A stretch of 64,000 bases of DNA from Flavobacterium aciduliphilum (GCF_003268855.1 NZ_QLSZ01000001.1:505859-569858), one strand, 5' to 3'; positions 35,673-45,495 are shown, counted from the stretch's first letter. The notes: a model not told the origin generated them from the letters alone. Numbers and translations: made by a program.

Positions 35673-35752
35673 GTTTTCATTTATTTGTTGAATTCAAGAT
35701 TTCTAAAAGTTTGAATTCAATACTTATAAATATTTTGATTTAAGCTAAGTTT

Positions 35753-36874
35753 CTAATTTGATTTTTTATAACTCCAAACCGCCATGCCGTTTACAAATAC
35801 TGCAAATCCGGTAACAATTAATAGGTTTGGTAATACTTCATAAAATCCGGATCCTTTTAGTAGAACCATTCTTATGAACTCTACAAAGTATCGAATAGGG
35901 TTTAACAATGTTAAGCTTTGTGCCCATTTTGGCATACTTTCGATAGGTGTAAATAAACCACTCATTAATATGAAAATCACCATAAAGAACCACGCAATAA
36001 ACATAGCTTGTTGTTGGGTTTCGGTATGATTAGATATGTATAGTCCGAATCCTAAAATTAATAGCAAATACACTGATGTAAAACCATAAACAAGGAAAAT
36101 ATTACCTAGCATGGGAACATTAAAAACAACTTTAGCTATAAGTAAGCCAACAGTCAAAATCACTAAGCCAAGTACCCAAAATGGAAATAATTTTCCAACT
36201 ATAAACTGATATTTTTTTATTGGTGTTACATTAATTTGCTCCAATGTACCTAACTCTTTTTCTCTAACTATATTCATTGATGACAGAAATAAAGTAAGCA
36301 TAGTAACCAATAAAACCAAGATACCTGGGACCATAAAGGTTTTGTAGTTTAAGGTTTTGTTGTACCAAAAAGACGGTATAACTATAATATTTTGAGGTAT
36401 TTCTTTGTTTCCTGAAAAATAGTTGGACTGCATTTGAATATTTTGATTGTATGTATTTATAATTTGTGTTACATATACATTTTCAACACCTGCTGTTGCA
36501 GCATCTATAGCATTAATACTTACTGAGATACTTGTTTTTTGGTCTTTTTGAAGGTCACGATTGAAGTGAATTGGAATATTTACAATAATATCGGTTTTTC
36601 CTTTTTGCATTTCTTGGATAGCTTCTTTTTCAGAAAAATAGGGTTCTGTAACTTTAAAATAGGTTGAGGATTTAAACGAATTTATTAAATCTCTTGATTC
36701 CCGACTTTGGTCATTGTCGACAAAAGTAATTGCGACGTTTTTAACATCGAATGTAGCTGCATTTGACAAAATTAATAATTGCAAAATGGGTAATATAAAT
36801 ATAAGTTGGAGCATACTTTTATCTCTAAAAATTTGCTTAAACTCTTTCTGTATGATGAATAATATTGTTTTCAT
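35753..36874 (-). CDS. ABC-2 type efflux permease
   Basis: A 373-residue permease of the YhhJ/YbhR type: N-terminal helix, a long exported loop (about residues 45-170), then five helices, with the cytoplasmic EKELGTLEQINVTP block. It is homologous to the next gene upstream (37018) and the two probably form a heterodimer, powered by the ATPases at 38170 and 38913. Product exported is unknown. Confidence 0.88.
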   Translation of the reverse strand: MKTILFIIQKEFKQIFRDKSMLQLIFILPILQLLILSNAATFDVKNVAITFVDNDQSRESRDLINSFKSSTYFKVTEPYFSEKEAIQEMQKGKTDIIVNIPIHFNRDLQKDQKTSISVSINAIDAATAGVENVYVTQIINTYNQNIQMQSNYFSGNKEIPQNIIVIPSFWYNKTLNYKTFMVPGILVLLVTMLTLFLSSMNIVREKELGTLEQINVTPIKKYQFIVGKLFPFWVLGLVILTVGLLIAKVVFNVPMLGNIFLVYGFTSVYLLLILGFGLYISNHTETQQQAMFIAWFFMVIFILMSGLFTPIESMPKWAQSLTLLNPIRYFVEFIRMVLLKGSGFYEVLPNLLIVTGFAVFVNGMAVWSYKKSN

Positions 36875-37017
36875 ATGTAAATATTATTTGTTTTTTGGTG
36901 CATATGTATCGCTATTTTCATTGGTGTTTGTTTGCAACAAACTTGTTGTTAATGGCGATTTCATAATTTTTTTTATATCCCAATGATTATTTTTAAACCT
37001 TTACAGTAATACTATTC

Positions 37018-38124
37018 TTACTCTAGTCTAATTTTATATTTTTTGATGCTCAATGTTATAAAAAACACAGTCATCCCTATTAATATAAGGGTTTCTTTCC
37101 ATATATATTGAATTCCGACACCTTTGAGCATAATGGCTTTTACAATAATAATGAACCATTTTGCAGGTATGATGTTACTGATTACTTGCATGGGTAAAGG
37201 CATACTATTTATAGGAAATATAAATCCTGATAGAATAATTACTGGTAGCATCAAACCCATTAATGATAACATCATTGCGGTTTGTTGAGAATTAGAAACG
37301 GTAGATATTAATATCCCCAATGAAAGAGCAGAAATGATAAATAATATACTTTCAAAAGCTAACAAAAAGATGCTTCCATTTATAGGCATTTTGAACACAA
37401 AATAGCCTAATGTTAATATTACGATTGCATTGATAATGGAAAGAAAAATATAAGGAAATACTTTTCCAATAATTACTTGAAATGGTTTTAATGGAGAAAC
37501 TAAAAGAATTTCCATAGTGCCTAATTCTTTTTCTCGTGTGATAGAAATAGAGGTCATCATAGCTGAAACAAGCATTAGAATAACGGTCATTACACCTGGA
37601 ACAAAATTAAAAACACTTTTTAGTTCAGGATTATAAAACATTCTCGATTGTACTTCAACCTTTACCGGATTACTATTGGATTGTTTTTTTTGCGATTGAT
37701 AATTTTGTATAATTGCTGAGGTATAATTTGCTATTGTGTTGGCAACATTAGGTTCGGTCGCATCGGTAATTGCTTGAACTACTGCTACTTTTTTGGTTTC
37801 TAGATTTTTACTAAAATTTGGTTCGAAAATAAGAACTGCCTTGATTTTTCCTTTTTTAAATTCTGATTCTATGTCGCTTTCTTTTTCAATTTGGTTTTCA
37901 ACATTAAAATAGGGTGATGCTTTTATTTTATAAATAATTTTTTGTGTTTCTATATCGTTTGATTGGTCTAAAATGGCAATGTCAACATTGTTAATTTCAT
38001 TTGTTATGGCAAAACCAAACAATAAAATTTGGGCAATCGGCATACCAAACAGAATAAACAAAGAACGTTTATCTCTGAAAATATGGTAGAATTCTTTTTT
38101 TACAAATCCGATAAATCTTTTCAT
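37018..38124 (-). CDS. ABC-2 type efflux permease
   Basis: A 368-residue permease with the same layout as its neighbour: MKRFIGFVKKEFYHIFRDKRS then a helix, a large exported loop, EKELGTMEILLVSPL, and five C-terminal helices. It is separated from the partner permease by 143 bases, the largest gap in this operon, and from the ATPase gene by 45. Confidence 0.9.
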   Translation of the reverse strand: MKRFIGFVKKEFYHIFRDKRSLFILFGMPIAQILLFGFAITNEINNVDIAILDQSNDIETQKIIYKIKASPYFNVENQIEKESDIESEFKKGKIKAVLIFEPNFSKNLETKKVAVVQAITDATEPNVANTIANYTSAIIQNYQSQKKQSNSNPVKVEVQSRMFYNPELKSVFNFVPGVMTVILMLVSAMMTSISITREKELGTMEILLVSPLKPFQVIIGKVFPYIFLSIINAIVILTLGYFVFKMPINGSIFLLAFESILFIISALSLGILISTVSNSQQTAMMLSLMGLMLPVIILSGFIFPINSMPLPMQVISNIIPAKWFIIIVKAIMLKGVGIQYIWKETLILIGMTVFFITLSIKKYKIRLE

Positions 38125-38169
38125 TTGTTTTTTGTTTCTAGTTTAAGTTTCAAGTGTTGTAGTGATTTA

Positions 38170-38904
38170 TTATTCTATATTCCTTGCTAATTTTAAAAAA
38201 ACATCATTCATAGAATCTACTTTGAATTGTTGTTTTAAATTTTTTGGGGTGTCTAAAGCTTCAATAGAGCCGTCAACCATAATAGAAACACGGTCACAAT
38301 ATTCTGCTTCATCCATGTAATGTGTGGTTACAAAAATGGTAGTACCTTTATAAGCTTGTGTATAAATCATTTCCCAAAATTGTCTTCGAGTTATTGGGTC
38401 AACGCCTCCTGTTGGCTCATCGAGAAAAACAATTTTTGGTTCGTGCAGTAATGCAACTGAAAACGACAATTTTTGTTTCCAACCCAATGGTAACGAACCT
38501 ACTAAATTATTGGCTACTTCTTGAAGTTCTAATTCTTCTATTAATTGTGCGATTTTTTGTTTGATTTGTATTCTTGATAATCCATAAATTCCACCAAAAA
38601 AAGTAATGTTTTCTTTAATAGTTAAATCATCATACATTGAGAACTTTTGGCTCATATAACCAATACTTTTTTTTACCATATCGGCTTGTGAGTGAACATC
38701 AAAACCTGCAACATTGGCTTCACCTGAAGTAGGATTTGAAATTCCAATCAACATTTTCATAGCTGTTGTTTTCCCTGCTCCATTGGCTCCTAAAAAACCA
38801 AAAATTTCTCCTTTATAAACATCAAATGAAATGCCTTTTACAGCAGTAAAATGGCCAAACTCTTTTGTTAAATTTTTTACAGATATTATTTTTTCTCTTT
38901 CCAT
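38170..38904 (-). CDS. ABC transporter ATPase (efflux)
   Basis: A 244-residue ATPase with Walker A GANGAGKTT, Walker B IVFLDEPTGGVDP, and switch His in VTTHYMDEAEYCD. The signature region (VGSLPLGWKQKLSF) is degenerate compared with LSGGQ. In YbhF-type exporters two such domains are fused; here they are two separate genes, this one and the next upstream. Confidence 0.92.
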   Translation of the reverse strand: MEREKIISVKNLTKEFGHFTAVKGISFDVYKGEIFGFLGANGAGKTTAMKMLIGISNPTSGEANVAGFDVHSQADMVKKSIGYMSQKFSMYDDLTIKENITFFGGIYGLSRIQIKQKIAQLIEELELQEVANNLVGSLPLGWKQKLSFSVALLHEPKIVFLDEPTGGVDPITRRQFWEMIYTQAYKGTTIFVTTHYMDEAEYCDRVSIMVDGSIEALDTPKNLKQQFKVDSMNDVFLKLARNIE

Positions 38905-38912
38905 TTTTTTGT

Positions 38913-39809
38913 TTATAAGTCCATGAAAACATCTTCAATGGTTATTGTAGCAGGTTTAATAATTATATCCGTATGATTTTTATTTTTCAAATAGGTTTGT
39001 AAATCGTTTGGATTGAAAGTTGCATTTTTATCTATGTAATGTACAAACTCACCAAAAGCATAAACACTGTATTGATTAGGATAATTTTTTAAATCGTGAA
39101 TCAATCCGTGTGTGTTTTTTGCTTGTACATCATAAATTACTTTTTCGTAGTTGTTAATGATATTTTCTGGTGTTTCTATTTTTAAAATTTTGCCTTTTTG
39201 AATTAATGCAATTCTATCGCAAAGAGAAGCTTCATCCATATAGGGTGTTGAAACTAATATTGTAATGCCTTTTTGTTGCAATCTTTTTAGCATTATCCAA
39301 AATTCTTTTCGAGAAACGGGATCAACTCCTGTAGTTGGTTCGTCAAGAAATAATACTTTTGGAGCATGAATTAACGCACAACATAATGCTAATTTTTGTT
39401 TCATTCCGCCCGAAAGAGCACCTGCTCTTCTGTCTTTGAATGGTTCAATTTGAATGTATATGTCTTTAATTAAATCATAATTTTCCTCAATTGTGGTTCC
39501 GAAAATAGTGGCAAAAAAATGTAGATTTTCTTCAACAGTTAAATCTTGATATAGCGAGAATTTTCCTGGCATATAGCCAATAGAGTTTCTGATTTCTTTG
39601 AGTTGTTTGACTACGTCAAAACCTGCTACTTCAGCACTTCCTTCATTGGCAACTAAAAGCGTAGTAAGTATTCTGAAAATAGTTGTTTTTCCTGCGCCAT
39701 CAGGTCCAATTAAACCAAATAATTCTCCGTCATTTACATTAAAAGTAATGTTTTCGACTGCTTTTAATTTTTTGTAATATTTTGATATGTTGTTTACAGC
39801 AATACTCAT
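38913..39809 (-). CDS. ABC transporter ATPase (efflux)
   Basis: A 298-residue ATPase: Walker A GPDGAGKTT, signature LSGGMKQKL, Walker B VLFLDEPTTGVDP; the switch His is replaced by Pro in VSTPYMDEAS, so this site may be less active. With the ATPase at 38170 it likely forms an asymmetric pair. The start overlaps the cupin stop by one base. Confidence 0.92.
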   Translation of the reverse strand: MSIAVNNISKYYKKLKAVENITFNVNDGELFGLIGPDGAGKTTIFRILTTLLVANEGSAEVAGFDVVKQLKEIRNSIGYMPGKFSLYQDLTVEENLHFFATIFGTTIEENYDLIKDIYIQIEPFKDRRAGALSGGMKQKLALCCALIHAPKVLFLDEPTTGVDPVSRKEFWIMLKRLQQKGITILVSTPYMDEASLCDRIALIQKGKILKIETPENIINNYEKVIYDVQAKNTHGLIHDLKNYPNQYSVYAFGEFVHYIDKNATFNPNDLQTYLKNKNHTDIIIKPATITIEDVFMDL

Positions 39810-40096
39810 TATTTCATCAATAAGAAATTACTTTCATCAATTGCTTTTATTGCGTGTTTTACATTTTCTTCAATCATTACATAAGTGCCTGAATTGAGAT
39901 TAACGACTGTTCCTTTATCATCAGTAAAAACAGCATTTCCTGTAATGCAAACTAACAATGCAGGTATTTTTGAAACGTGCTCTTTAAGTGTTTCGCCTTT
40001 TGCTATTTGCAATGAAATTACTTTAGCGTCTTTTGGTTCAAATAATAATTGTGTTTGAACTGGTTTATTTTCGGTATGTAAGTTTTTTAAAATCAT
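39809..40096 (-). CDS. Small cupin-domain protein
   Basis: A 95-residue single-domain cupin (KGETLKEHVSKIPALLVCIT, then LNSGTYVMIEENVKHAI). Metal-binding His residues are few (H in KEHV and KHAI). It overlaps the preceding gene by 4 bases and the ATPase by one, so it is made with the efflux system. Ligand sensing or binding is possible; the function is unknown. Confidence 0.75.
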   Translation of the reverse strand: MILKNLHTENKPVQTQLLFEPKDAKVISLQIAKGETLKEHVSKIPALLVCITGNAVFTDDKGTVVNLNSGTYVMIEENVKHAIKAIDESNFLLMK

Positions 40097-40533
40097 TGGA
40101 AATATTGATTAAATGTTTTAAACGAATTTTGAATTTCTGTAAACTGATTTGCTGATTTTTCTTTAGAAAACGAATCGACTAATTCTATATATGGAACTAA
40201 CCATTTGTGAAGTTCGTCATGAGCTTGTCCTTTCATGGTACAATTTGATGTTAGTATATCAATATTTGTCTTTAATTTATTAGCTAATAATGAATAATTA
40301 GTGCCTTTTTCTTGGTCAAAATGGACTACATCTTTTTCCATATTACGAATGTGTAGCATCATATTATCATCTACCTTCCATTTTTCACCATTGTTTAATT
40401 GAATTGTTTCACTTTCAGAATGTTGGTGTTCTTCAGTGTTAATTTCAGTAGTTTTTTCTTCTTTTGATTTCGTGTTACAAGAGAAAAGGAGTAATACAAC
40501 TGTGGATAAAAGGGCAATTTTTATTTTTAACAT
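40093..40533 (-). CDS. Lipoprotein of unknown function in the efflux operon
   Basis: A 146-residue lipoprotein (lipobox LLLFSC) with an EEHQHSESE segment, NNGEKWKVDDNMMLHIRNME and CTMKGQAHDELHKWL. The Met/His/Cys content could bind a metal. I do not recognise the family beyond having seen such small lipoproteins in Bacteroidota metal loci. It lies between the HlyD and cupin genes. Confidence 0.55.
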   Translation of the reverse strand: MLKIKIALLSTVVLLLFSCNTKSKEEKTTEINTEEHQHSESETIQLNNGEKWKVDDNMMLHIRNMEKDVVHFDQEKGTNYSLLANKLKTNIDILTSNCTMKGQAHDELHKWLVPYIELVDSFSKEKSANQFTEIQNSFKTFNQYFQ

Positions 40534-40554
40534 TTCTTGTATTTTTTTTAATTA

Positions 40555-41433
40555 TTATTTAATCCACATTTCTGCGGGCATTCCGATTTTTAGACTACCA
40601 TCATTTTTTACTTTTACCTTTACGGCATAAACGAGATTTACTCGTTCTTCTTTTGTTTGAATAATTTTAGGAGTAAACTCTGCCGAAGATGCAATCCATG
40701 AAATGTTTCCTTGATATGATTTCATATCTTTTTCAGCATCAATTTTTACCGATACATTTTGTCCAACTTTTATTTTTGACAACTGTGTTTCGCTTACATA
40801 GATTCGCAAAGTCATTTCAGAAATATCAGCGATCTTGTATAGTGGTTTTCCAAATGCTGTTATTTCGCCTGGTTCAGCATACTTAGTCAAAACAGTTCCA
40901 TTAATAGGATTAATAATTTTACTTTTTGCTATTTGATCATTGATTCTAGCAATTTGTACATCTATCGATTTAAGGTCATTTAAAATAGGTGCATTTTGAG
41001 TTCCGACACTTTTTATTTGCTCTACGATAACTTTTACCTTTCCTTCAATTTCATCTACTTGTCGTTTAGTTGCAGCATTTTCAGCATACATATTACTGAT
41101 TCGGTTTTTCTCTAATTTAGCTGTTTTTAATTGTTCATTTAAGACGCTTTTTTGTGATATTATATTTGCGGATTTTGACGACACGGTGCTTTTAGAGGCA
41201 ATTAATTGTTGTTTCGCAAAATGTAATTGTAATGTATCAACTAATCCTACTTGTAATTGAGATTTTAATTCATCTCCTTCTTCGACTTTTAAAAACTCTA
41301 TTTTACCGTTAGCTTCTGAAGAAATAGTTATTTCAGTTGCTTCAAAATTCCCATAACCGTCAGCTTTGTCGTTATTTTTGTTACAAGAAATTAACCCTAT
41401 CGTTGCTAAAATTATTATGCTTATTTTTTTCAT
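40555..41433 (-). CDS. HlyD-family periplasmic adaptor (membrane fusion) protein
   Basis: A 292-residue lipoprotein (lipobox IGLISC) with the biotinyl-lipoyl half (SEANGKIEFLKVEEGDEL), a coiled-coil of two helices (about residues 75-160), the second lipoyl half (IINPINGTVLTKYAEPGE) and a beta-barrel (GQNVSVKIDAE). It links the ABC exporter to the TolC protein, like YbhG. Confidence 0.9.
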   Translation of the reverse strand: MKKISIIILATIGLISCNKNNDKADGYGNFEATEITISSEANGKIEFLKVEEGDELKSQLQVGLVDTLQLHFAKQQLIASKSTVSSKSANIISQKSVLNEQLKTAKLEKNRISNMYAENAATKRQVDEIEGKVKVIVEQIKSVGTQNAPILNDLKSIDVQIARINDQIAKSKIINPINGTVLTKYAEPGEITAFGKPLYKIADISEMTLRIYVSETQLSKIKVGQNVSVKIDAEKDMKSYQGNISWIASSAEFTPKIIQTKEERVNLVYAVKVKVKNDGSLKIGMPAEMWIK

Positions 41434-41458
41434 TTTTTTAAATTTTTCGGGTACTATT

Positions 41459-42709
41459 TTATTTTCCTTTAATTATTTCGTAATTTGATTTAGCTGCTGC
41501 TAATTGAACTTCATGCGTTTTCAAAATATTTTTTGCTTCAAATAAATTGGTTAATTCTATAAGATATTCAGACGATGTTATCACACCATTTTTTAATTGA
41601 GCATCTGAGGATTTAATAACTTTTTCACGTATTTGAATTATTTCGGTATCAGAAAGCAGCAGTTGTTCTAATTTTTTAATTTCAAAACCTTGCTCTTCTA
41701 ATTGTATTTTGTTATTTAATTCAAATGTTTCTTTCTCAGATGTTACTATTTCTTTAGATATATCCAATGCTTTTTTATCTGTTTTGGTTTTGCCCCAATC
41801 AAAAATATTCCAATTCGCTTTTAGGCCAACAACATAAAATGTTTGAAAAGAATTGTCTAACATGTTTAATCCGGGATTACCATAACCCGCTTGACCAAAA
41901 GCATTTATTTTTGGAAGATTTGATTTAGATAGAACACTTTTCGAGAACTCTAATTGCTGATTTTGTAAATCATAAAAAGCAATTTCAGGTCTTGTTATAT
42001 TAGTGCTATTTGGATATGATACTGGTTGTATTAAAGTTGTTTCGGTATCAATATCTGAAAAAGTTAATTCTGAAAGGTTATTTAATAATTTGATGTTTTC
42101 AAATTTAATTTCTGTTAATTGCTGGTTTATTTTAATAATTTCTGCTTCTAAAATCTGTTCTGATGATGGAAGAATTGCTCCAAATTTGACTCCCGATTTC
42201 ACTTCCTTAACTTTGGAAGTTAATAACTCTTTTTTTGAAGATAGTAATGCTTTTTTTTCTTGAAGTAACAAAACAGAAAAGAAATATTGATTGATTCGAG
42301 TTTTTATTTGATATAAACAAACTTCTATTATTTGTTGTTGTGTTTTGGTTTGTGCCTCTTTTAATTTAGTATTTGCATCAATTATTCCACCATTGTATAC
42401 TAATTGATTTAAATCTAAAGTTGCTCTATATTGATCTTTATTTAAAGATTGAACTCCTGGTAGTGAAGTAGGTAATCCTATCACTTCAGATTGATAAGTT
42501 GCTTGTGCATTTATATCAATTTTTGGTAATTTTCCTTTGCTTAATGCTTCAATTTCATAACTTGATTTTTGTTGTATTAATCCTGTTTGTTTTGATAAAG
42601 GATAATTTTTTGTAGCTAATGAGTAACAATCTTCCAAGGTTAAAGTCTGTTGTGCATTTACATATATTGATATAAACAATACTATCAGTATGATTAACTT
42701 AGTTTTCAT
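41459..42709 (-). CDS. TolC-family outer-membrane efflux channel
   Basis: A 416-residue protein with signal peptide MKTKLIILIVLFISIYVNA, long alpha-helical repeats in two similar halves (YNGGIIDANTKLKEAQTKT; WNIFDWGKTKTDKKALDISK), and short strands between. It forms the outer-membrane exit of the efflux system. It lies 3 bases after the tetR gene. Confidence 0.92.
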   Translation of the reverse strand: MKTKLIILIVLFISIYVNAQQTLTLEDCYSLATKNYPLSKQTGLIQQKSSYEIEALSKGKLPKIDINAQATYQSEVIGLPTSLPGVQSLNKDQYRATLDLNQLVYNGGIIDANTKLKEAQTKTQQQIIEVCLYQIKTRINQYFFSVLLLQEKKALLSSKKELLTSKVKEVKSGVKFGAILPSSEQILEAEIIKINQQLTEIKFENIKLLNNLSELTFSDIDTETTLIQPVSYPNSTNITRPEIAFYDLQNQQLEFSKSVLSKSNLPKINAFGQAGYGNPGLNMLDNSFQTFYVVGLKANWNIFDWGKTKTDKKALDISKEIVTSEKETFELNNKIQLEEQGFEIKKLEQLLLSDTEIIQIREKVIKSSDAQLKNGVITSSEYLIELTNLFEAKNILKTHEVQLAAAKSNYEIIKGK

Positions 42710-42712
42710 AAT

Positions 42713-43324
42713 TTATATTTTTATTGAATTAATGATAAACTCAGCCACTTCCGTTTTTCTATTTTCTAGTATTTTATTGTAGCTTTCTTTATCCACATTA
42801 ACAAGCGCCATTAATAGCGGTTCTCCGATAAAAGGAAAAATATTTAAAGAGATAATATTGATAAATAACTGTTCAGCTTCAATTGGTTTAATAATTCCTT
42901 GATTTATAGCATCACTTACTTGAAGTTTAAATTTTTCAATGGAAGGAAAATTTTTTTCAGAGCGAAGCTTTTGAACAAATTCTGGGTTTTTATTTAATTC
43001 TTGTATTACAAAATTTGGTAAATAGGGATGTTTGATTACAAACGAAACATAATTTTCAGTGAACTTTCGTATTTTTTCAAATAAGTCACTATCATCATTT
43101 AGCACTTTATTTAATTGTGGTGCTAAAAGCGAAAAAGCACTTTTGAAAACAGCTTCAAATAATAATTGTTTGCTTCTATAATAATAATGCAATAATGCTT
43201 TATTAATTTTTGCTTTATCTGCTATTTCTTGCATTCTTGCACCTGCCATTCCTTTTTGCTGAAAGATTTCTTTTGCAGCTTTTAATATTTCAGTTTCAGT
43301 ATTTTCAGTTTTAATTTTATCCAT
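42713..43324 (-). CDS. TetR-family transcription regulator of the efflux operon
   Basis: A 203-residue repressor. The N-terminal helix-turn-helix is AAKEIFQQKGMAGARMQEIA then DKAKINKALLHYYYRSKQLLF; the C-terminal ligand domain is unlike any I can name. It leads the operon. A -7 box (TAATTTTG on the minus strand, 43359-43366) and a 13-bp palindrome between box and start suggest autorepression. Confidence 0.9.
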   Translation of the reverse strand: MDKIKTENTETEILKAAKEIFQQKGMAGARMQEIADKAKINKALLHYYYRSKQLLFEAVFKSAFSLLAPQLNKVLNDDSDLFEKIRKFTENYVSFVIKHPYLPNFVIQELNKNPEFVQKLRSEKNFPSIEKFKLQVSDAINQGIIKPIEAEQLFINIISLNIFPFIGEPLLMALVNVDKESYNKILENRKTEVAEFIINSIKI

Positions 43325-43337
43325 ATTGTTTAATTAT

Positions 43338-43366
43338 ATAGTTTAACTATTTGGTTAACAAAATTA
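43338..43366 (-). promoter_or_regulatory. tetR promoter and candidate operator
   Basis: ATAGTT-T-AACTAT (43338-43350) is a perfect inverted repeat. The -7 box TAATTTTG on the minus strand occupies 43359-43366. The palindrome covers the expected transcription start, 14 bases before the ATG. Confidence 0.6.
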
Positions 43367-44003
43367 CTAAAATAAAGTTGCTAAAATGGTGTTTATGCTT
43401 TTTTTAACAAATAATACAGTCTTAATAGCTTTAAATAGCCATCATTACTAGAAATGGTTAGCTTGTGACTGAAGATTTTTTCAATATATTATTGTCTAAA
43501 ATTGAAAATTTATTTTTTAAAATCTTCATGTCATCACTGTAAATCGTCAGCAAAAAGTGTACTGATTTAAGTCAAAACTAAGAGAGTGTTTTCAAAATCC
43601 TTAAATTTGAATTATATGAGAACAATTGTACGTCTTCAATCTAAATTGTATTTTTTTAGGTGCATTTTAGGTGTAAATTTCATTTAAAAACCAATATAAA
43701 CTACTCTTGTTTTTGTTTCTTAGTTTCTATTATTTTCACAAATAAGTTATCCAAATAGTTATCCAATAGTTAATCATTGAACCATCATAAATTATAGAAG
43801 CAAAAATTTGGTTTCTTCAGGTATATTGGATGTTTTCCTGAAGTATTTACAGGATTTCCTCGAAGTATACCAAATTAAAAATAAAAGAAATACTTGAAGT
43901 TTATATCACGTAAACCATTGGTTTATTTATTTTTGGATGTCTTTTATTGATAAATGATTTAATTGTTTTTTTTGTAGTTTATGGCCTAAAATTGCAACAA
44001 AGT
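43367..44003. other. Intergenic region between efflux operon and integrase
   Basis: No gene is supported. Two similar segments, TTTCCTGAAGTAT and TTTCCTCGAAGTAT (around 43831-43869), occur as direct repeats close to the integrase 3' end and could be recombinase arm sites; this is speculative. Confidence 0.4.
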
Positions 44004-45368
44004 TTATTCCAGTAAATGGGAATAGTCTTCCGGTAGTTCAGCATCAATATCTCTTAAATAAAGTTCAAGTGCAGACATAGTTGAATGGCCTGTAATATTC
44101 ATCAAGATACTTTTGGCTTCAAAGGGTGAATACGATTTGCGCAATTCTCTGTATAGTTTGGTTATGAAAGTATGTCTAAAACTATACATTCCATAATCAG
44201 CACCCAGTCCAAAATGGTCTTTTACTATTGCCTTGAATCGTTTTGAAAAATGGTCTCTACGATTGTTTTCAGTTGCAATCCATTCGCCACCTATTTGAGA
44301 GGGCGTGAATAAAAAATCAGCTTTATTCATTAGGGATAAATCAGGTAAGTCTTTGATTAATATTTCCGGAATTATTTTGATTTTGACTAATTTATTTTTC
44401 GCTCGAACGTAAAGTTTTTTGTCTTTAATATCCAAATCCCCAACCTTTAATCTGCAAACTTCGACTGGCCGAAGAAAATTATAGGAGATAAACTTAATAA
44501 AAAGTAGGAGCAAAGGGTCGTTTTTTTTAAGATAGGAATAAATGCTTTCTTGCATATCTGGAGTGTATGTTTTGTTTCGCTCCGGTTTGGTTTTTAAAGT
44601 ATTTATTCTTTTAATGAAATTTTCGGGAATTATTTCATCATTAGCCAGTACTTCAAATAAAGTACTTAAGTCTATTCGGGTATTGTTTCGATTTCGAGCA
44701 CTTGTACTTTCTAAAACACTATTTAAGTATTCATTAGTTTGTTTGCGGTTTAATGAGGTAATTGGAGCATTCTGGTCTAATGCTTTTTTGAATCGATTAA
44801 TTCTACCTGCAAAATTCATATAGGAAGTCTCGTTTAGAGATTTTTTCTTGATTTTTAAAGCATATTCAAAAGCTTCTTTAATGGATAAAACAGGCTCAAT
44901 AGGTTCTGTTTTTATGGGTTCTGAAATTTTAGTGACTTCAGGTTTATTTACAATAGGAGCTGTAATAGTTTTTTTACTTTCGTTTGAATTTGAGGATTTT
45001 GCATCAAGCAAACTTAAATCAGCATCTAAATATGGGTTTAATCCTTTTTCTAAAAGGTATTCAAGTGCATCTCTTAATTTTGTTAGGATGGCAATGCGCT
45101 CTCTTTTAGTTTTAAATCTATTACAACCACCCTTTATGTTAGGCATACGTTTTAGTTTTCCAGTTGTTGCATCTAAAAATTTGTAATAGATGTACCAATC
45201 TTTAGAAATTGCATGACTCTGCTCTTCTTTTGAGAGTTCATTCCATAAAGTAATATCCACACCACCGGTGTAAATTTTAGGTTCTGAAAATTTTTTTTTG
45301 TCCAAAGAGTGTCTTGTTTGGTGTACGTTTTGGTGTACTCTTTGTAAAAGTAATAAAATATTCGACAT
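44004..45368 (-). CDS. Tyrosine recombinase (island integrase)
   Basis: A 454-residue site-specific recombinase. Residues about 160-255 form the SAM-like arm domain (SLNETSYMNFAGRINRFKKA); the catalytic domain shows Arg in NFLRPVEVCRL, HxxR in SFRHTFITKLYR (shifted by one) and TGHSTMSALELYL with the nucleophile Tyr. The gene lies with its 5' end against the 3' end of tRNA-Met, a usual target of such enzymes. Its ATG is three bases after the tRNA terminator T-run. It probably inserted the DNA to the left; no second copy of the tRNA 3' end is seen in the window. Confidence 0.92.
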   Translation of the reverse strand: MSNILLLLQRVHQNVHQTRHSLDKKKFSEPKIYTGGVDITLWNELSKEEQSHAISKDWYIYYKFLDATTGKLKRMPNIKGGCNRFKTKRERIAILTKLRDALEYLLEKGLNPYLDADLSLLDAKSSNSNESKKTITAPIVNKPEVTKISEPIKTEPIEPVLSIKEAFEYALKIKKKSLNETSYMNFAGRINRFKKALDQNAPITSLNRKQTNEYLNSVLESTSARNRNNTRIDLSTLFEVLANDEIIPENFIKRINTLKTKPERNKTYTPDMQESIYSYLKKNDPLLLLFIKFISYNFLRPVEVCRLKVGDLDIKDKKLYVRAKNKLVKIKIIPEILIKDLPDLSLMNKADFLFTPSQIGGEWIATENNRRDHFSKRFKAIVKDHFGLGADYGMYSFRHTFITKLYRELRKSYSPFEAKSILMNITGHSTMSALELYLRDIDAELPEDYSHLLE

Positions 45369-45375
45369 AAAAAAA

Positions 45376-45399
45376 GCGGTTTAGTGTACACTAAACCGC
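45376..45399 (-). terminator. Perfect 24-bp palindrome: tRNA-Met terminator next to the integrase start
   Basis: GCGGTTTAGTGT is followed by its exact complement. On the minus strand a run of seven T follows, so it is a terminator for the tRNA transcript. The integrase ATG comes directly after. Confidence 0.85.
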
Positions 45400-45421
45400 A
45401 GTTTCATTGAATTTTCTTTTG

Positions 45422-45495
45422 TAGCGAGAGGGAGATTTGAACTCCCGACCTCAGGGTTATGAATCCTGCGCTCTAACCGACTGAGCTACCTCGCC
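45422..45495 (-). tRNA. tRNA-Met (CAT)
   Basis: The minus strand folds into a complete cloverleaf: acceptor GGCGAGG with TCTCGCT (G-U at both ends), D-arm GCTC/GAGC, anticodon loop TTCATAA with anticodon CAT, and T-arm GGGAG-TTCAAAT-CTCCC. No CCA is encoded. Elongator rather than initiator is likely because the anticodon stem lacks the three G-C pairs. A TATATTTG -7 box (45526-45533, minus strand) lies upstream. Confidence 0.95.

Noticed and set aside
43367..44003. Left attachment site of the island (copy of the tRNA-Met 3' end)
   Set aside because: No copy of the tRNA 3' segment was found here or in the first 1.4 kb.
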